From Artocarpus heterophyllus (taxonomy: Eukaryota; Streptophyta; Magnoliopsida; Rosales; Moraceae): a stretch of DNA of 64,000 bases. The stretch lies in contig CM046347.1 of NCBI GenBank assembly GCA_025403435.1, positions 19,425,507 through 19,489,506 on the forward strand, read 5' to 3'. A program made the translations under genes and the position numbers. Under the pieces are notes generated by a model. The model was not told where the DNA came from and ran no database searches. It saw only the letters and a list, made by a program, of their open reading frames with translations. Shown in pieces: positions 23,901 to 36,872 of the stretch; position 1 is the stretch's first letter, and each line of letters starts with the position of its first letter.

Positions 23901-26053
23901 TGGATGCGATAGAGGTAAAACTGTCCTATTACATGGACCAATAACATCTCCTTAAGTTTCTGTTGATTTGCATTTTTTGTTTTGTGTCTCTGTCGCATTC
24001 TTGAAAGCCTATGATTTTCTTGCAGCTAATTGGTTTATGTGACTTTGTTTTCAGGGAGCTTCTATTAAGATGCATATTCCTGTTGCATTTATTACTGTTA
24101 TTCTTCTCCCAATCGTCGGAAACGCGGCAGAACATGCGGGTGCTGTTATGTTTGCCATGAAAGACAAGCTAGTAAGTGGTTCTCCATTTAGCATGTGATA
24201 CAAAAATAGTGATGAATTTCAAAATCCTTTGCTACGTGGAATCTCTCAAAAGCTTAAAGAGGTTGACCAACATTAGTTTTATATTTTGATAGATTGCACC
24301 TATGCTAAACTATTTAACCATTTTTAGACTTTCAATATAGTCTAGTACATGTAAATGCGTCAAAGAAACGAGAATTTTCCCCAATTTGACCAGCACAGGG
24401 GATGAATTCGTAGGACTGTTCATAATCAAAGGAGCAGTGGAATAGTATCATTAATAAAATAAAATAAAATAACAGGTAGTCTATGCATGTTGCTTGACTT
24501 TTTGCTTTTGCGAAGTATAAATCTTTGGGAGTGGCAATTGGCTCATCCACCCCGATAGCTATGTTTGGGGTGAGCTTCTGATCCTGAAGGCATTTAGAAC
24601 TTTTGCTTTCTTTTAATAACACGGGACCTGTTTTTTTCTTCATTCTCATAATGGGTTCTCATTTTTCACACATGTCTTTCTCTCGTTGCTTTCATTCAAT
24701 CAATCGCGTTTACTTTTTTTTTTCCGCTCTTTTGATCTTTTGAGTGGTTCATTGAGGCCCACGCATTTGATTAAGTGGTTAACCCTTTTAAAGAGGCTTG
24801 ATGTGGGACTTCTGTCTAGATATCGATTAAATTCTGTAAATTATTTTTGCTTAATTTCCATGGATATTTTCTTTCCTAAGTCCCTATTTTTGGAGCTAAA
24901 TCTTTATTATTATTTCTATTGTTATTGCTGCAGATTCCCTTTTGTGTGGTCGTAGGGTAGATGATGGGGCGTCCCATGGACTTAAATTTTCAACTTTTTG
25001 AGACGACCACGCTTTTCATAACTGTTCAGGTGGTAGCATTCATGGTTCAGGTTTGTTAATTGTTTCAATGAAACCCCCAAAAAATTCAAAAGAAAATTCA
25101 AATTGAAAAAAATAAACAAAAAAAAAGCAATTATTTGACTACATATGGAAAATTCATTACTTTATACTGCCAATACAGATGGTTACCATCTAAATTTCCT
25201 ATTGGTTTGTTACTGCATCGCCTTGCATTATGCTTATTAGAAAAAGTTTATGATCCTAATGTATGTGTTTCTCTCTTTAAATATCCCTATTTTATTCACA
25301 CAAGATGAGATTGTATTTGCAGGAGGGAACATCAAATTACTTCAAAGGACTAATGCTCGTTCTCTGCTACATTATTTTTACTGCAAGCTTCTTTGTACAT
25401 GTAGACCCTAATTCAGTAGGTGAGTATCAATAAGTTGTCATCAACAGTTTCACTTGTGATTTTGTCTATATCACAGTTTAGAATATCATGTAAAAGTGAC
25501 CTAGGTTTTAAGTTGTAAGAATTCTGCCTTAAAAGCGAACTAATTTATCCCTGAAACTTTTCAAAATTTGCAAAACACTTGTTAAATTTTTAATTTTGAA
25601 AACCACCTCTTCAATTTAATGAAGTATTGCATAATGTCCTCAAATCGATGACGATTATTAAAATATAAATAAAAATGACCTCATGCACTTTACATGCGCT
25701 AATATGATAGAAGAGACTGATATTTTATACCAATAATCGAAGCATGTCATGTCATATATGTGCAAAAAATCTCGTCTCTTAAAAGGCTGATTCTTGTAGT
25801 GCATGGATAAGGGTACTCCTTTCTAAAAATATTATTCATCGATTTGTGGTCATTTTGTTATGTTTTATTAAATTTAAGGGTAATTTGCTACAATAAAATG
25901 TCTAGGGGGATTCGTGAATTTTGTCCACGTTAAGGGCTAAAAGCACCAAAAAAAAAAAAATCTCCACGGTTTTCTTCTTTTTCCTCCTCACTTTTAATGG
26001 TTTGCTTGATGCATGTTTTTGCAGCGGACAAGCACCCAAAACCTGGTCGTTGA
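20933..26053 (+). pseudogene. CAX2-like vacuolar cation/proton exchanger, damaged
   Basis: CAX antiporters move Ca2+ or Mn2+ into the vacuole in exchange for H+ through 11 membrane helices. Exons recognised: 20933-21013, 21143-21424, 21514-21578, 22043-22071, 22648-22835, 23254-23469, 23780-23914, 24055-24171, 24516-24569, 24934-25050, 25323-25419 and 26025-26053. Together they total 470 codons with consistent phases. Family landmarks are [59 protein letters not shown], the acidic loop before [37 protein letters not shown] and DLNFQLFE. Damage: indels that shift and restore frame in exons 3 and 6; three residues missing after IYALK in exon 5; donor of exon 5 reads AG|CT instead of AG|GT; donor of exon 6 is AG|GC; TAG at 24958-24960 replaces the Trp of VVVGW. 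The N-terminus has a run of Asn and His. I judge it a recent pseudogene. Assembly error is the alternative. Confidence 0.85.
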
Positions 26054-27099
26054 TTTTGTGAAGGCAACGTGCTGATACTTCCCCTCAATTTCTGCACTGA
26101 AGATATTATTACAGCCCAAAGTTTTGTGGTAGAAAGTACAGCCTAAAATTTAGCAGTCAGTATTAAGGGACTATAAAAGGATGATCTTGTAAAGCACAAC
26201 TTCTTAGTTCTACTCATCAAAGTTGTATCTATCATGCATGGTACCGTGATGGCGGGATCTAGGGTTCTTCCATGTGATCATTTGTTTGGGAAGCTGGTGA
26301 ATTGATTTTGTGCCTCCCCGCATAGATGCAGCATAGATTGTTATAGGTTTACAGTTTTTATGTTGCCGGTCAGAGAAAGGAATTAAGTGGGGAAAAAACC
26401 AGTATTCTTTTCCGATTCCAGTATTTGATACGTAAGTATATATTGTGACACGTACGCGAACGAGTCTTCTACATGCTACTTGTCCATGTGAAAAACAAAT
26501 CCCTTTTGCTTTCTCTTTGACAAGAATTGTTTGAACAACCAAAAAATTTTTTGTGGCATTTCGGATTGTCTTTTCTTTTTTAAAATTAAGGCGACAATGA
26601 AATGTGAGCAATATTTTGACTATAACCAAATACATAAGAAATGCATGGTAATTACGACAAAGAGATAAAACAAGATTTCCCGCTAGCCTTTAAAGGAAAT
26701 TATGATGACATGCCCTTAAAAAAAAAAAAAAAAAAATTTGACATGGTTGCTTTTTTTGTTTTTTTATTGATAAAGAAAATTGTAATTGAAAAACCATTAA
26801 TAAGCTGCAAATAAAAGTAAGAAATGAAAAAGAAGAAAAGAAATATGACATATGATACATCTTAGCACCACTTATCTTCACAAAGCGCTTTTACAGCTAG
26901 AGATAATTCTCTTCCTCCTTTTGAACTCTTTCAATAATGTATGAAGGCGATGTGTGAGCTTTATGCATGTGGTTTTCCATTAATTTGACGGTTGAAAATC
27001 TATAGAAAAATGAATCCTTGACAATGAACTGAAAGATGCTCATATCACTATCTTCATTGAGTATTTATTCCTATTGACAGGCCTTGCTAACTGCATTTT
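26054..27099. other. CAX 3' region and intergenic
   Basis: The 3' UTR of the CAX locus probably ends within the first few hundred bases. The rest has poly(A)/poly(T) runs and no recognised gene. The left limit of E3 is uncertain and could lie here. Confidence 0.4.
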
Positions 27100-27302
27100 T
27101 TTAGGGAGTGGGCCACCAAAGTCCAATATTGGAAGTTTTAGCCTGATAGATATATGGGAGAAATAGGTAAATAGCTGTTGAGGGCGCAAGATAGCCTTAG
27201 CAGCTGATTCAGTTAGTTTTTAACAGTAAAATTCCTTCGAATTGTAGCATTTGCATACTGAGCCGAGTGGTGATTGTGCAAAGTAACATTCGCAGCAGAA
27301 AG
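27100..27302 (-). pseudogene. E3 gag remnant, left of element H
   Basis: The minus strand ends at H with SAANVTLHNHHSAQYANAT then IRRNF, which resembles the Gln/Asn/His-rich linker after the gag domain in plant copia elements. This is the natural continuation of the E3 gag found on the other side of H (47964-48662). Frames are broken soon after. The left limit is a guess. Confidence 0.5.
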
Positions 27303-27700
27303 TGAAAGAAATCCTTAATGATCAAAACTATGCATATAATCAAATTGCATATCACAGATCAAATTAAAACGAAAAAATAACGAAAGGAAAATTTGATCTC
27401 CAACCATTGATGTTCTTGTTAGGACTGTAATGGACTAATTTTTGAGCGTTTTGAGCTCTTCTACACCTAAGCAATTTGCATAGATGGTGCATTGTCTAAA
27501 AAAATTGCTAAGAATAGGGACCCAATGTCATTCTACCTTTATATATAGATTTATAGACACCCCTTCCATTAAGGGTTGCAACTGATGCCAATGGCTGTTA
27601 CCAAGAGTCACAACTTTTACAGATATATTGACCATATCAGTCCCAAATGTTGCTAAAGGTTGTAACCGTGAATAACCGTGTGAACAGTTATATTCTTTCA
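27303..27700 (-). repeat. H 3' LTR
   Basis: 398 bases bounded by the 8-bp inverted repeat TGAAAGAA...TTCTTTCA. It matches 47567-47963 closely by eye. The next 12 bases (TTCTCCCACTTG) are the complement of a polypurine tract, which fixes this copy as the 3' LTR of a minus-strand element. 27701-28009 is 3' untranslated sequence. Confidence 0.93.
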
Positions 27701-28009
27701 TTCTCCCACTTGGTCAATATATCTTATGAAAAATTCCGTCAACACTTTATTTAAGAAACAAACACATTAATCATGATGATAGGTCCTCTTAAAAATAAGT
27801 ATTATCTTCTATGTATTACAATGCATTTTGTCTTTTAATACCATCCCTTTTATGGTAAAACAACTTAACGAATAAACCCTCCGTTTATTGTAGATACAAC
27901 TTAAATATGTTTTTCTCAAAATGACTAAATATGCATATAACTGAATATGATAAAAACATTATAACTGAATAAGAGTTTCAAATACATGATAATTGTACGA
28001 ACAAGCAAA

Positions 28010-29616
28010 TCATATCATGGAACCAAGTCCTACCCTAACTACGTGATCCTTAAAACTCTTTGGTGGCATGTTTTTTGTTAAAGGATCGGCAATCATCAGT
28101 TCAGTGCTAATGTGTTCAATGACCACTTTCTTATCCTTAACACGTTCTCTAATGGCTAAATACTTAATGTCGATGTGCTTACTTCGACTACCACTCTTAT
28201 TGTTCTTAGTCATAAAAATAGCAGCTGAACTGTCAAAATATATCTTCAATAGCCTAGAAACATAATCCACAATTCTAAGCTTAGACATGAAACTCTTCAA
28301 CCATACACCATGTGAAGTAGCCTCAAAACAAAAAACAAACTCGGCCTCCATAATGGAAGTGGCAACTAAGGTTTGCTTTTCACTTCTCCAAGATACAGCT
28401 CCATCGGCTAGCATAAAGATATAACCAGATGTTGATTTACGAGCATGAATGCAGCCAGCAAAGTCTGAATCTAAATAGACAACGACCTCCAGATTGTTAG
28501 TCCATTTATACATAAGCATATAATCCTTTGTACCTTGAAGGTACCTCATCATTTTCTTTGCAGCCCTCCAATGGTCAATGCCTGAATCACTCTGATATCT
28601 TCCTAACATTTCAATAGCAAATACAATGTCAAGTCTTGTGCAGACCTGAGCATACATCAGGCTTCCAATAGCTGAAGCATATGGAATGTTTTTCATTTGT
28701 TCTTTCTTAAAGTCATTTTTCGGACATTGGTTCAAATTGAACCTCCTTCACAATAGATGTTGTACTTGTTGAATAATCTTTCATCTAAAATCTCTCCAAA
28801 ACCTTATTAATATAGGTCTCCTGGGACAAACCTAAAATGCCTTTGGATCTATCTCTATGAATCTTAATGTCAATGATATAAGATGCCTCACCTAATCCTT
28901 CATATCAAAATTCTTAGAGAAAAATTGTTTCACCTCATGTAGCAACCCTTTATCATTGGTTGTAAGTAAAATATCATCCACATATAAAATAAGAAAATAG
29001 ATTTTGCTCCCACTGACCTTATGGTATATACATTGATCCATAATGTTCTTCACAAAATCAAAAGAAGAGATGACATCATGAAATTTTAAATACCACTGAC
29101 GAGAGGTTGTTTCAATTCATATATAGATTTCTTAAGCCTACAAAACAAGTGGCCACCATCACTAGGGGAGAATCTTTCTGGTTGTTTCATGTAAACCTCT
29201 TCCTCTAGATCACCATTGAGAAATGCCATTTTCACATCCATTTGATGTAATTCCAAATCAAAATAGGCAACCAAAGCCATAATTACACGAAGAGAATCTT
29301 TCGTAGATATAGGAGAAAAAGTCTCTGTATAATCGATTCCTTCCCTTTGGGTGAATCCTTTAGCAACAAGTCTAGCCTTATATTTCTCAATGTTGCCCAA
29401 TGAGTCTTTCTTTGTCTTAAAGACCCATTTGCATCCAATGGCTTTTATACCATTAAGCAACTCGACAAGATCCCAGACTCCATTAGATGCCATAAAATTT
29501 ATCTCCTCTATCCTAACATTATACCATAAGTCGGATTCTTTACAACTCATGGCTTGTGAAAACGTTTTAGGATAAATTTTGGCTCCAATATTGTAGTCAG
29601 ACTTTCGTAGATACAC
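28010..29616 (-). pseudogene. H reverse transcriptase and RNase H
   Basis: RT N-terminal part at 29616-29086: KWVFKTKKDSLGNIEKYKAR, ARLVAKGFTQREGIDYTETF and HQMDVKMAFLNGDLEEEVYM, where QMDVKMAFLNG holds the first catalytic Asp. The YVDD region near 28990 is in a shifted frame (remnants of DDILL). The C-terminal RT/RNase H part is open at 28735-28010: GSLMYAQVCTRLDIVFAI, DSDFAGCIHARKSTSGYIF, SIMEAEF, SKHIDIKYLAIRE and ADPLTKNMPP. Several frames are needed to read it all, so the protein is dead. Confidence 0.92.
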
Positions 29617-30264
29617 AATATAGTCACTAGGAATCGCTGATCGCCTTACTCTAGTAGATCTTCTTAATGTTGGTTCATCATTCTCCTAAGGAACAGGATC
29701 ATGTTGCTCAACTGGTTGTTCAACAATTTCTAGCATCTGTTGAACAAGTGGATCTATTGGATTATTATCAGCAATTTGTGGAATTTCTAGGATTGGTTGC
29801 TCAACACGTGTTTGTACTCGAGGAATGTTGTGAACAACAACAAGCAGTCCATCACTTGAAATGGAAAGTTGAACAAGTGTATGATCTTTCTCAAGAACAA
29901 TGTTCCAAGATCGATTGCTCCCACTAATCAAGTCATTCTCAAGAAGTTTATCATTTCTTGATTCCACAAACCTAGTAGTATGTGATGGACAATAAAATCC
30001 GTATCCCTTAGACCATTCAGCATATCCAACAAAATATCCACTTATTGTCCTTGGATCTAGCCTCTTCTCTTGTGGATTATAAACTCTTACTTTAGACGGG
30101 CATCCCCAAATACATATATGTCGTAAGCTCAGTTTCCAACCTTTGAACTATAAAGGCGTCTTTGGAACCGCCTTAGTTGAAACTCGGTTCAATATATACG
30201 CTGTTGTTTTAAGAGCTTCTATCAACAAGAACTCAGGGAGTTTAGCGCTAGCGAACATACTCTG
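29617..30264 (-). pseudogene. H integrase C-terminal part and linker
   Basis: Next to the solo LTR the minus strand reads [20 protein letters not shown] and [15 protein letters not shown], the end of the copia integrase core. An interrupted linker to RT follows. The solo LTR splits the integrase between the AERRNQTLLDMV region (33278-33420) and this part. Confidence 0.85.
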
Positions 30265-33200
30265 TGTCACAACCCGCCTTTTCGGGCCATGATAAAACTT
30301 TTTCTTACTTACGTATAGAAGAAAATTAGAAAATATTTTTTTTTCCACATACAGAAATTAATGCCTTTGGTAACATAAATATATACATATATTTACTCAG
30401 TTCACTTATTTGTACATTTCTGGTTTTAGTAACTTGGAAACACAAATATATACTTGTACTTACATAAATAACTGCTTTTATGCAATACTGCTTCCTAAAT
30501 CTTACATTTCCAAAATAGCATAAATTGTGTTACAGCAGAAACATACAAGTGTAGATTCCATACCCAACCTGCACATCAATCATCCCACCACCAGCTCATT
30601 AATAAACTTATTCTAACCTTCTCGTCGGAATTCCTACAGCATGAAATACTTAATGAGCTTATGCCCAGTAAGTCCCATATAACCCACATGCACATTCAAT
30701 AAAATGCATGATCCAATTATGCTTTCTTATAAACCTTCTTTATCATTTTCATTTCTTGTCTTTAATTAGGGCCCAAGTGTTCGTACTATTGTGCACTTAG
30801 GTCTACGTAACACCGTGACCTTACTATAATCCTTAAACTCCTCTTGAGTCAAGAGTCGGTACGACACCTTTCTTATCTCTGGTGATATACTTACCAGTCC
30901 ATTTATTATGGTTATCACACCATGCATGAAGTGATTAAAACATGTTATGCACAAAACATAATTATTCTTATACAATATTGTACACACAGGTACATACTTT
31001 TATACTCACAGATATACATTAATATACACACCGGTACACAATATAATATACACACAGGTATTTATTTAGTGCACTCACAGGTATACACCAACATACTTAT
31101 AGCTACTCATATCATAGCATACACACAAGTATACATCTTGATATACATACAGGTATACATATTCATACATTACATTCTACACCTACGATTTCATACTGTA
31201 GGTGGGATGGGTACTTACTTGTTTCGTGTACTATGCAAAGCAACTTCAGTTTCCTCTCTCCTAGACTTCTAGGATCCTGTTGGCCAATTTCAAAGCCATT
31301 AGCCAAATTTACTAGGTTTTAATATAAAATGATCGTTAATTAATAAATTGAGTTGCATAACTGTATACAACTCCAAAAACCACTGGTTTTCTTATTTCTA
31401 TCTAACTCTACCCTATCATTTCTAACGAATGGCGGAATCTTTCTAACCATTCTTTTTCCCCATTTGAAACATTTCAGAGCAGTTCAGGTTATTCGAGCAA
31501 AAATGACGATTTTGCCCTTTGTGGGGTCTACTAACCTATCCGAGCTTGATTTCGTTATTCTTACAAAAATAACCACATACTAATTTTAAAATAACACCCT
31601 AGTGGGTTGGATCTCCTTATTTCTCATCTGTGCCCCTCTTCCATAAAACTTTACAATTTAGCCCCTAAACTGAAAATTTTGACAATTTTGCCCCCGGGGC
31701 TAAAACTTATCTCTTTAAACCAAAATGTCCTATTTTTCAAAAGGAACATTTTTACTCAAAGTACCATACCCTAAATCATTTTGCAAAAGGACGTTTTTGC
31801 CCTTCAAAATTTTTTTTCAATTTTAACAAATTCTTGAAAAATTAAAATCTCTCAAACGATTGAGATTTTCGACGAACCGTTCACGATATCTAATAGTTTC
31901 ATTGAGATCTACAACTTTCATGTTTTAACTTTTCTAAAATTCTCACTATACAGGGGTGTTTTTGGGCATTTTTTAAATCTGTCGAGGGAAAACTTTTTCT
32001 TTCAATTTAGTCCTTGGGATATTTTTGTAAAAATCTATTTTTAAACAACAAATCTACCCCTAAATAGACAGTTCCATCCCTTGTTTAAATCGTTTTCATG
32101 CCCAACCACCATTTTTGAAAAAAACTAGCACTAAAATTACAAAAATACACTTTTTACATAAACTACCATTATTCAACATTTAAATCTTAATTTCACAACA
32201 TCAACATGCCATACTTCATATTTCTAGGGGGTTCAACCAAAAACTAGCTCAAGAACCCATATACTCTTGAGAAAATAAAAATCAAAACAAAAATCACAAA
32301 TTTTCAAAACTTTAAAATTCAAAACTTACCCTAAATAACACTCGGTGCTTTTAGCCTTCCAAGGCTCCTTTAGACCTCCTTCTTAGACACTATTTTCATG
32401 CAAAAATACCATAAATTAGCTTACTTTCTTTTTTCCCAAGAAAACCCCAAAAAACCCTTGAAAAAGTTTAGGTTTTTACCTTAAAACTTGTAGAAATTCC
32501 TTGAATTTGCCTCTTGAACTTAAGTGGGGTTGTTTTTGCAAAGTTTTGAGTTTGAAAAATTTTTTGAGAGGGTCCTTCAATGGCTGTCATGGCTAGAGGA
32601 AGAAGAAGAAGTGGGATTTTTGGCCAAACTCAACATTAAATGCTTCCTTATCCACTTAGGTGACTCAAGGGTAATCAAGTGGGTTAACATATGTCTCAAG
32701 GTGATTGGGCCACCTTTCATGGCATTGTGGCCCAATAGAAATCCAATGGGTGTCCACTTTGTGGGGCCCAAACTTTATACTATGTAATTTTTTCACCACA
32801 CAGTATTTTTCCTACGCTGTCGTGGTAAAATCAGTGCAAACTGATATCCTTAGACTGTATATGCTATTTTACTTACCTTTGGTTTACTTTTGGAGGCCAA
32901 ACATATTGCGTTTTTATTTAGCAGTATACTTATACTGCGTCGGCCTCCTGTTACACTAGGTTGGGTTTCGGTAGACTTTATGTCTTATTCGTACTCTAAG
33001 TACCCATTTGTGCGTATCATAATTTTACAATTTATTGTGATATAAAAATTCATTTTATGGATATTATGCATAAATTTTTGAGTAATTAAACTCATAAAAT
33101 CTGTACTAAAAATATCCAACATTGTATCACGTTCACAGTGAAATTTTCAATTAATACTGCTTATTTACACATTATCATAATTTTACAAAAATTACAATTT

Positions 33201-33272
33201 TTAAGGGTAAATTCATTAATTAAACCTAACTTAAATATTAGATTTTATTAATGAATTTTCCTGGTCATTACA
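30265..33272. mobile_element. 3-kb solo LTR
   Basis: 3,008 bases starting TGTCACAACCCGCC and ending GGTCATTACA, with short TGT...ACA inverted ends and a 5-bp target duplication CTCTG on both sides (30260-30264 and 33273-33277). It has no gene, primer site or polypurine tract between two LTRs, so it is best read as a solo LTR left by recombination. The CACAACCCG start and 3-kb length suggest a Ty3/gypsy element. Its orientation is not fixed. Short open frames inside are not recognised. Confidence 0.8.
30980..31170. repeat. Degenerate ATACACACAGGTAT repeats in solo LTR
   Basis: About nine loosely spaced variants of TATACACACAGGTATAC lie in this stretch. They probably arose from a short-unit expansion inside the LTR. 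Confidence 0.65.
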
Positions 33273-33277
33273 CTCTG

Positions 33278-33422
33278 CACCATGTCCAATAATGTTTGGT
33301 TTCTTCTTTCTGCCACGCCATTCATGTTTGGAGAAGTAGGCATAGTGTATTGGGTAACAATACCATGCTCTTTAAGAAACTTGCAAATGGACCAGGTGCT
33401 TGTCCATCTTCAGTGTATCTAA
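33278..33422 (-). pseudogene. H integrase, middle part
   Basis: The minus strand reads FLKEHGIVTQYTMPTSPNMN and GVAERRNQTLLDMV, the copia integrase core around the catalytic region. It joins 30264 and below on one side and 35559 and above on the other once the inserts are removed. Confidence 0.88.
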
Positions 33423-35558
33423 TTTTTGTTCGAAGTCGACCAAAATGTTTTTATCAAACGGACAGACTGTATGTAGTATAGAAAGGTTGTCGTATTCACA
33501 AGGAGGTAGGTTTTTGATAGATTGAAAAAGTTTTGGTTTAAAGTGCCAAAGGATTTTTCAAAACACATCTAAAAAGAAAACAAACATATTTGAGAATTTT
33601 AAAATAAGAACTTAAAACATAAAATTTAAAAGGTGAAGCTTTGAGAATCCCTTGTATGTTTCGTAATTGATATATAATTTTAACTCTAAATAAATAATTA
33701 TCTAAAGTATTTGATCTATTATATCTTTTTTCATTAATTACAAGCACTTTTACTATTTTTATAAGTCAATCAGAGAGCGACAATATTGCAAGCTATAATG
33801 CAGTAAGGGTCTTTGTATCACAAGTAGCAAAATAATTATCTCTCACTAATAATTTGGTGCACTAATTATGAAAATTATAACCACTGTTGCTACAATTAGA
33901 ATTAACATAATTTTAAGATAGAAAAGATAATAATAAATCAAAATTATTGTATTTTAATGGAATAAATTTTTACATTACTTCCGGCAGCACTTCGTCTTAT
34001 GAAATATGTAGAATCGACAATATAACAAGTCATACTGCAGTAAAAAATATTTCATAAAATTAAGCATTATTTCATTATTATTAATATTAATTATACAACA
34101 CAATTAATTATATAAATAAAGTATGACTGAATTTATGCAAAAATTGGCAGCATAACAACACTAACAATAATTATTTTGAAAATATAATTTATTCCACAAA
34201 AATATAAGCATTACAACACAGATATAGAATTAAAATCCATACCAGAGTACTATGGATACAAAATCATCTCTCTATTTCACCAAACTCTTTATACTAATTT
34301 AGGCATTATTTAATTATTTTTAGTGGGGTCACAGAAAGTACCCTAATAATATCTCTACCCTAAGGAAATACTGCTGAGTCTAACTCAGTAGTGGAGAAAA
34401 CGAAGAAAAGAAGAATGCAAGAAGGCCAAAGGCCTTCAGGGTGCATTTTAGAAGGGGAGAACCCCCTACTTATAGTGCAAGAATTACACTATTCACCTCT
34501 TTTTTTATTATTTTTTACCTTAAAATCTTGACAAACGAATCAAATTGATTTGTTTTTCTTCGTTTTCATCATGCGAGATTCTCTTGTTCATTATGCAAAA
34601 TTGGGCTCTGGATCAGCTGTTGTGCAGCGGCTGACAGCACCAATTAGGCGTAACTTGGACTGTTGAGAACAGGATCCAACGAACAGAAATCATACGTTGA
34701 ATTGGGCCCAGGTGGGACTGGTGGGACCGAAGCAACAACTGTTCGATCAGTCTTGGTAATCCAATCCAATGGCTCAGGAAATGAATACATGTGGGATGCG
34801 AACACAGAATCAGACAACACTTTGTGATTCGCTCTGACCTAGATACGGCCTTGTCTACGCATGAGCTACACGTGCCAATCAGAGTTACTGCTAACACTCG
34901 CCTGATGGACTACTGATGGTAGGACACGCAGATGATTCTGATTCAACTGGCAGCACTATCGACCGACAAGACTAATTTGAAATTCAAAATTTTTTAATCT
35001 TTTTGATGCATTTGATGTCTAATTTTGTCCATTTTGCTCCAGTTTTTCTTTAGATTTCAAATCTAAAATTAACAAACACACTAAAATTAATTATTTTATA
35101 CATAAAATATTTACAATACTTATTAAAAATATTTATTTTACAAGAAAACACATAAAAATAATTACAAACTTCTAAAATTTTCAGTCTTTTTCGGTTTGGC
35201 ACTAGATATGATTTTTAAGACTTAGACATATTTTTAGAAATTACTAAAAATATTATAGAACATATTTACAAACTCAAAACACACTATCAAACACTTTAAG
35301 ACTTAAAATAAAATAACCATTATTATTTTTATGAGTATTTACAAACTAAACATATATTTAACACACCAAAACTGACCCTAAAAATTACTAAAAATATTAT
35401 TAAACATAAAAGCACACTAAGAAATATATTTTTAAACACATTTACACGCTAAGACACTAAAATACTTATTAACACAAAAATACTATTAATGAGAGGATTT
35501 AATAAGAAATAAAAGTATAAATAAATGATTTTAGCCTTGAAAAATATACACTTTTATA
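33423..35558. mobile_element. Unclassified 2.1-kb insert in H integrase
   Basis: The H integrase reading frame stops at about 33422 and resumes at about 35559, where the minus strand reads a worn copy of the SDRGGE motif. The sequence between is AT-rich and non-coding. It carries a stretch (GGTTGTCGTATTCACAAGGAGG) shortened here to GTCGTATTCACAAGGAGG, a type seen in the non-coding parts of plant Ty3 elements. No clear terminal repeats or target duplication were found. Borders are accurate to perhaps 10 bases. Confidence 0.6.
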
Positions 35559-36872
35559 GTCTCATCACTACGATAGTATTATCCACTTCTATATGATATC
35601 ATGATCTTAATTTGTTTTCTACATTGTTTCTCTACTTTTGCTTTGAAAACCTTAAAAGTATCTAATGCTTCATTCTTATTATTAAGCAAGTAGAGATACA
35701 TGTATCATGAGTAATTATCTATGAAAGTGGCAAAGTACTTCTAACAATATGAGTCCATGTCTGGGCTACATATATCTGTATATATGATTTCTAATATGTT
35801 TGAGCTCCTCTTAGCACCTTTCTTTGACACGTTAGTCTGCTTACCCTTTATACGATTCACACAAGTATCAAAATTAGTAAAAGCTAAAGTACTAAGTACT
35901 CCATCATTTACCAATCTCTTAATTCTCTGTATAAAGATATGCCCTAATCTTCGATGTCACAACATAGAGGAATCCTCATTCATAACACTTTTTTAATACC
36001 AGCATTATCATGAACATGCATTATAGCATAAGAGGCATTATTTGGTAAATTAATTCGAAAAAAACCATCAGACAACGTATCATTCCTAACAAGTTCAGAT
36101 TTATAAAACAAACTAAAAATAGTATCTGGAAAGCTAAAAGAATATTCAAAAGGTGTAAGTCTTCAAACTGAAATTAAATTTCTAAAGAAATTGGGAATAT
36201 AAAAGGTCTTTTCCAAAACTAAAATAAAAAAGCCACTACTCAAAGTTAAATTGTACGTTCCTATTGCCTCCATGTGAAAACGCATCTTGTTTTCAGAATA
36301 GATATATTGCTCACTTGCCATTGGCTTCCTTAGGTTTTGCAAACCTGTACAAGAAATTTGTAACATGGATTGTACAACCAGAATCAACCTACCATGTGTT
36401 ACAATTAACATCAACCATATTGGATTCATAATAAACAATGAGATTGGTTTACCTTTCTTCTCATGCCAACTCTTAAACTTAGGGCAATCTTTCTTCATGT
36501 GCCCTTTCTTCCTGCACAAAAGCATTTGGGTTCATTCTTAATATCAGCTTGGGCTGGTATCTTACCCTTTCGCTTATGCTTGGCTTGATTCTTGCTCTTT
36601 CCTTGTGTTGCTAGATTCACACTCTCTGGTCCCTCCATAGTCAATCTACCTTCTTCTTGAACACACATGGTCATAAGTTCATTGATTGACTACTTATCTT
36701 TATGTGTGTTGTAAGAGATCTTAAAAGATGCATACTGCTGTGGAAGAGTATTCAACATGTAATGCACAAGGAAAGACTCAGACATATCAACCTGAAGAGT
36801 CTTTAATTGAGCCGTAATATCCCTTACTTGCATGATGTGCTCACGCACACCATGAATACTAATGAGCTTCAT
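35559..36872 (-). pseudogene. H gag C-terminus, protease and integrase N-terminus
   Basis: From high to low coordinates: gag C-terminal part at 36872-36690 (KLISIHGVREHIMQVRDITA, QLKTLQVDMSESFLVHYMLN); a zinc knuckle around 36510 that reads as CRKKGHMKKDC after a one-base loss in its first half; the protease site VDSGCTIHV near 36390, where the preceding Trp is followed by a stop; pre-integrase near 36000; and the integrase start to 35559. Several stops are present. E1 interrupts gag at 36873. Confidence 0.9.

Noticed and set aside
30922..31272. 116-residue Tyr/Ile/His-rich frame
   Set aside because: Product of the ATACACACAGGTAT short repeats inside the solo LTR.
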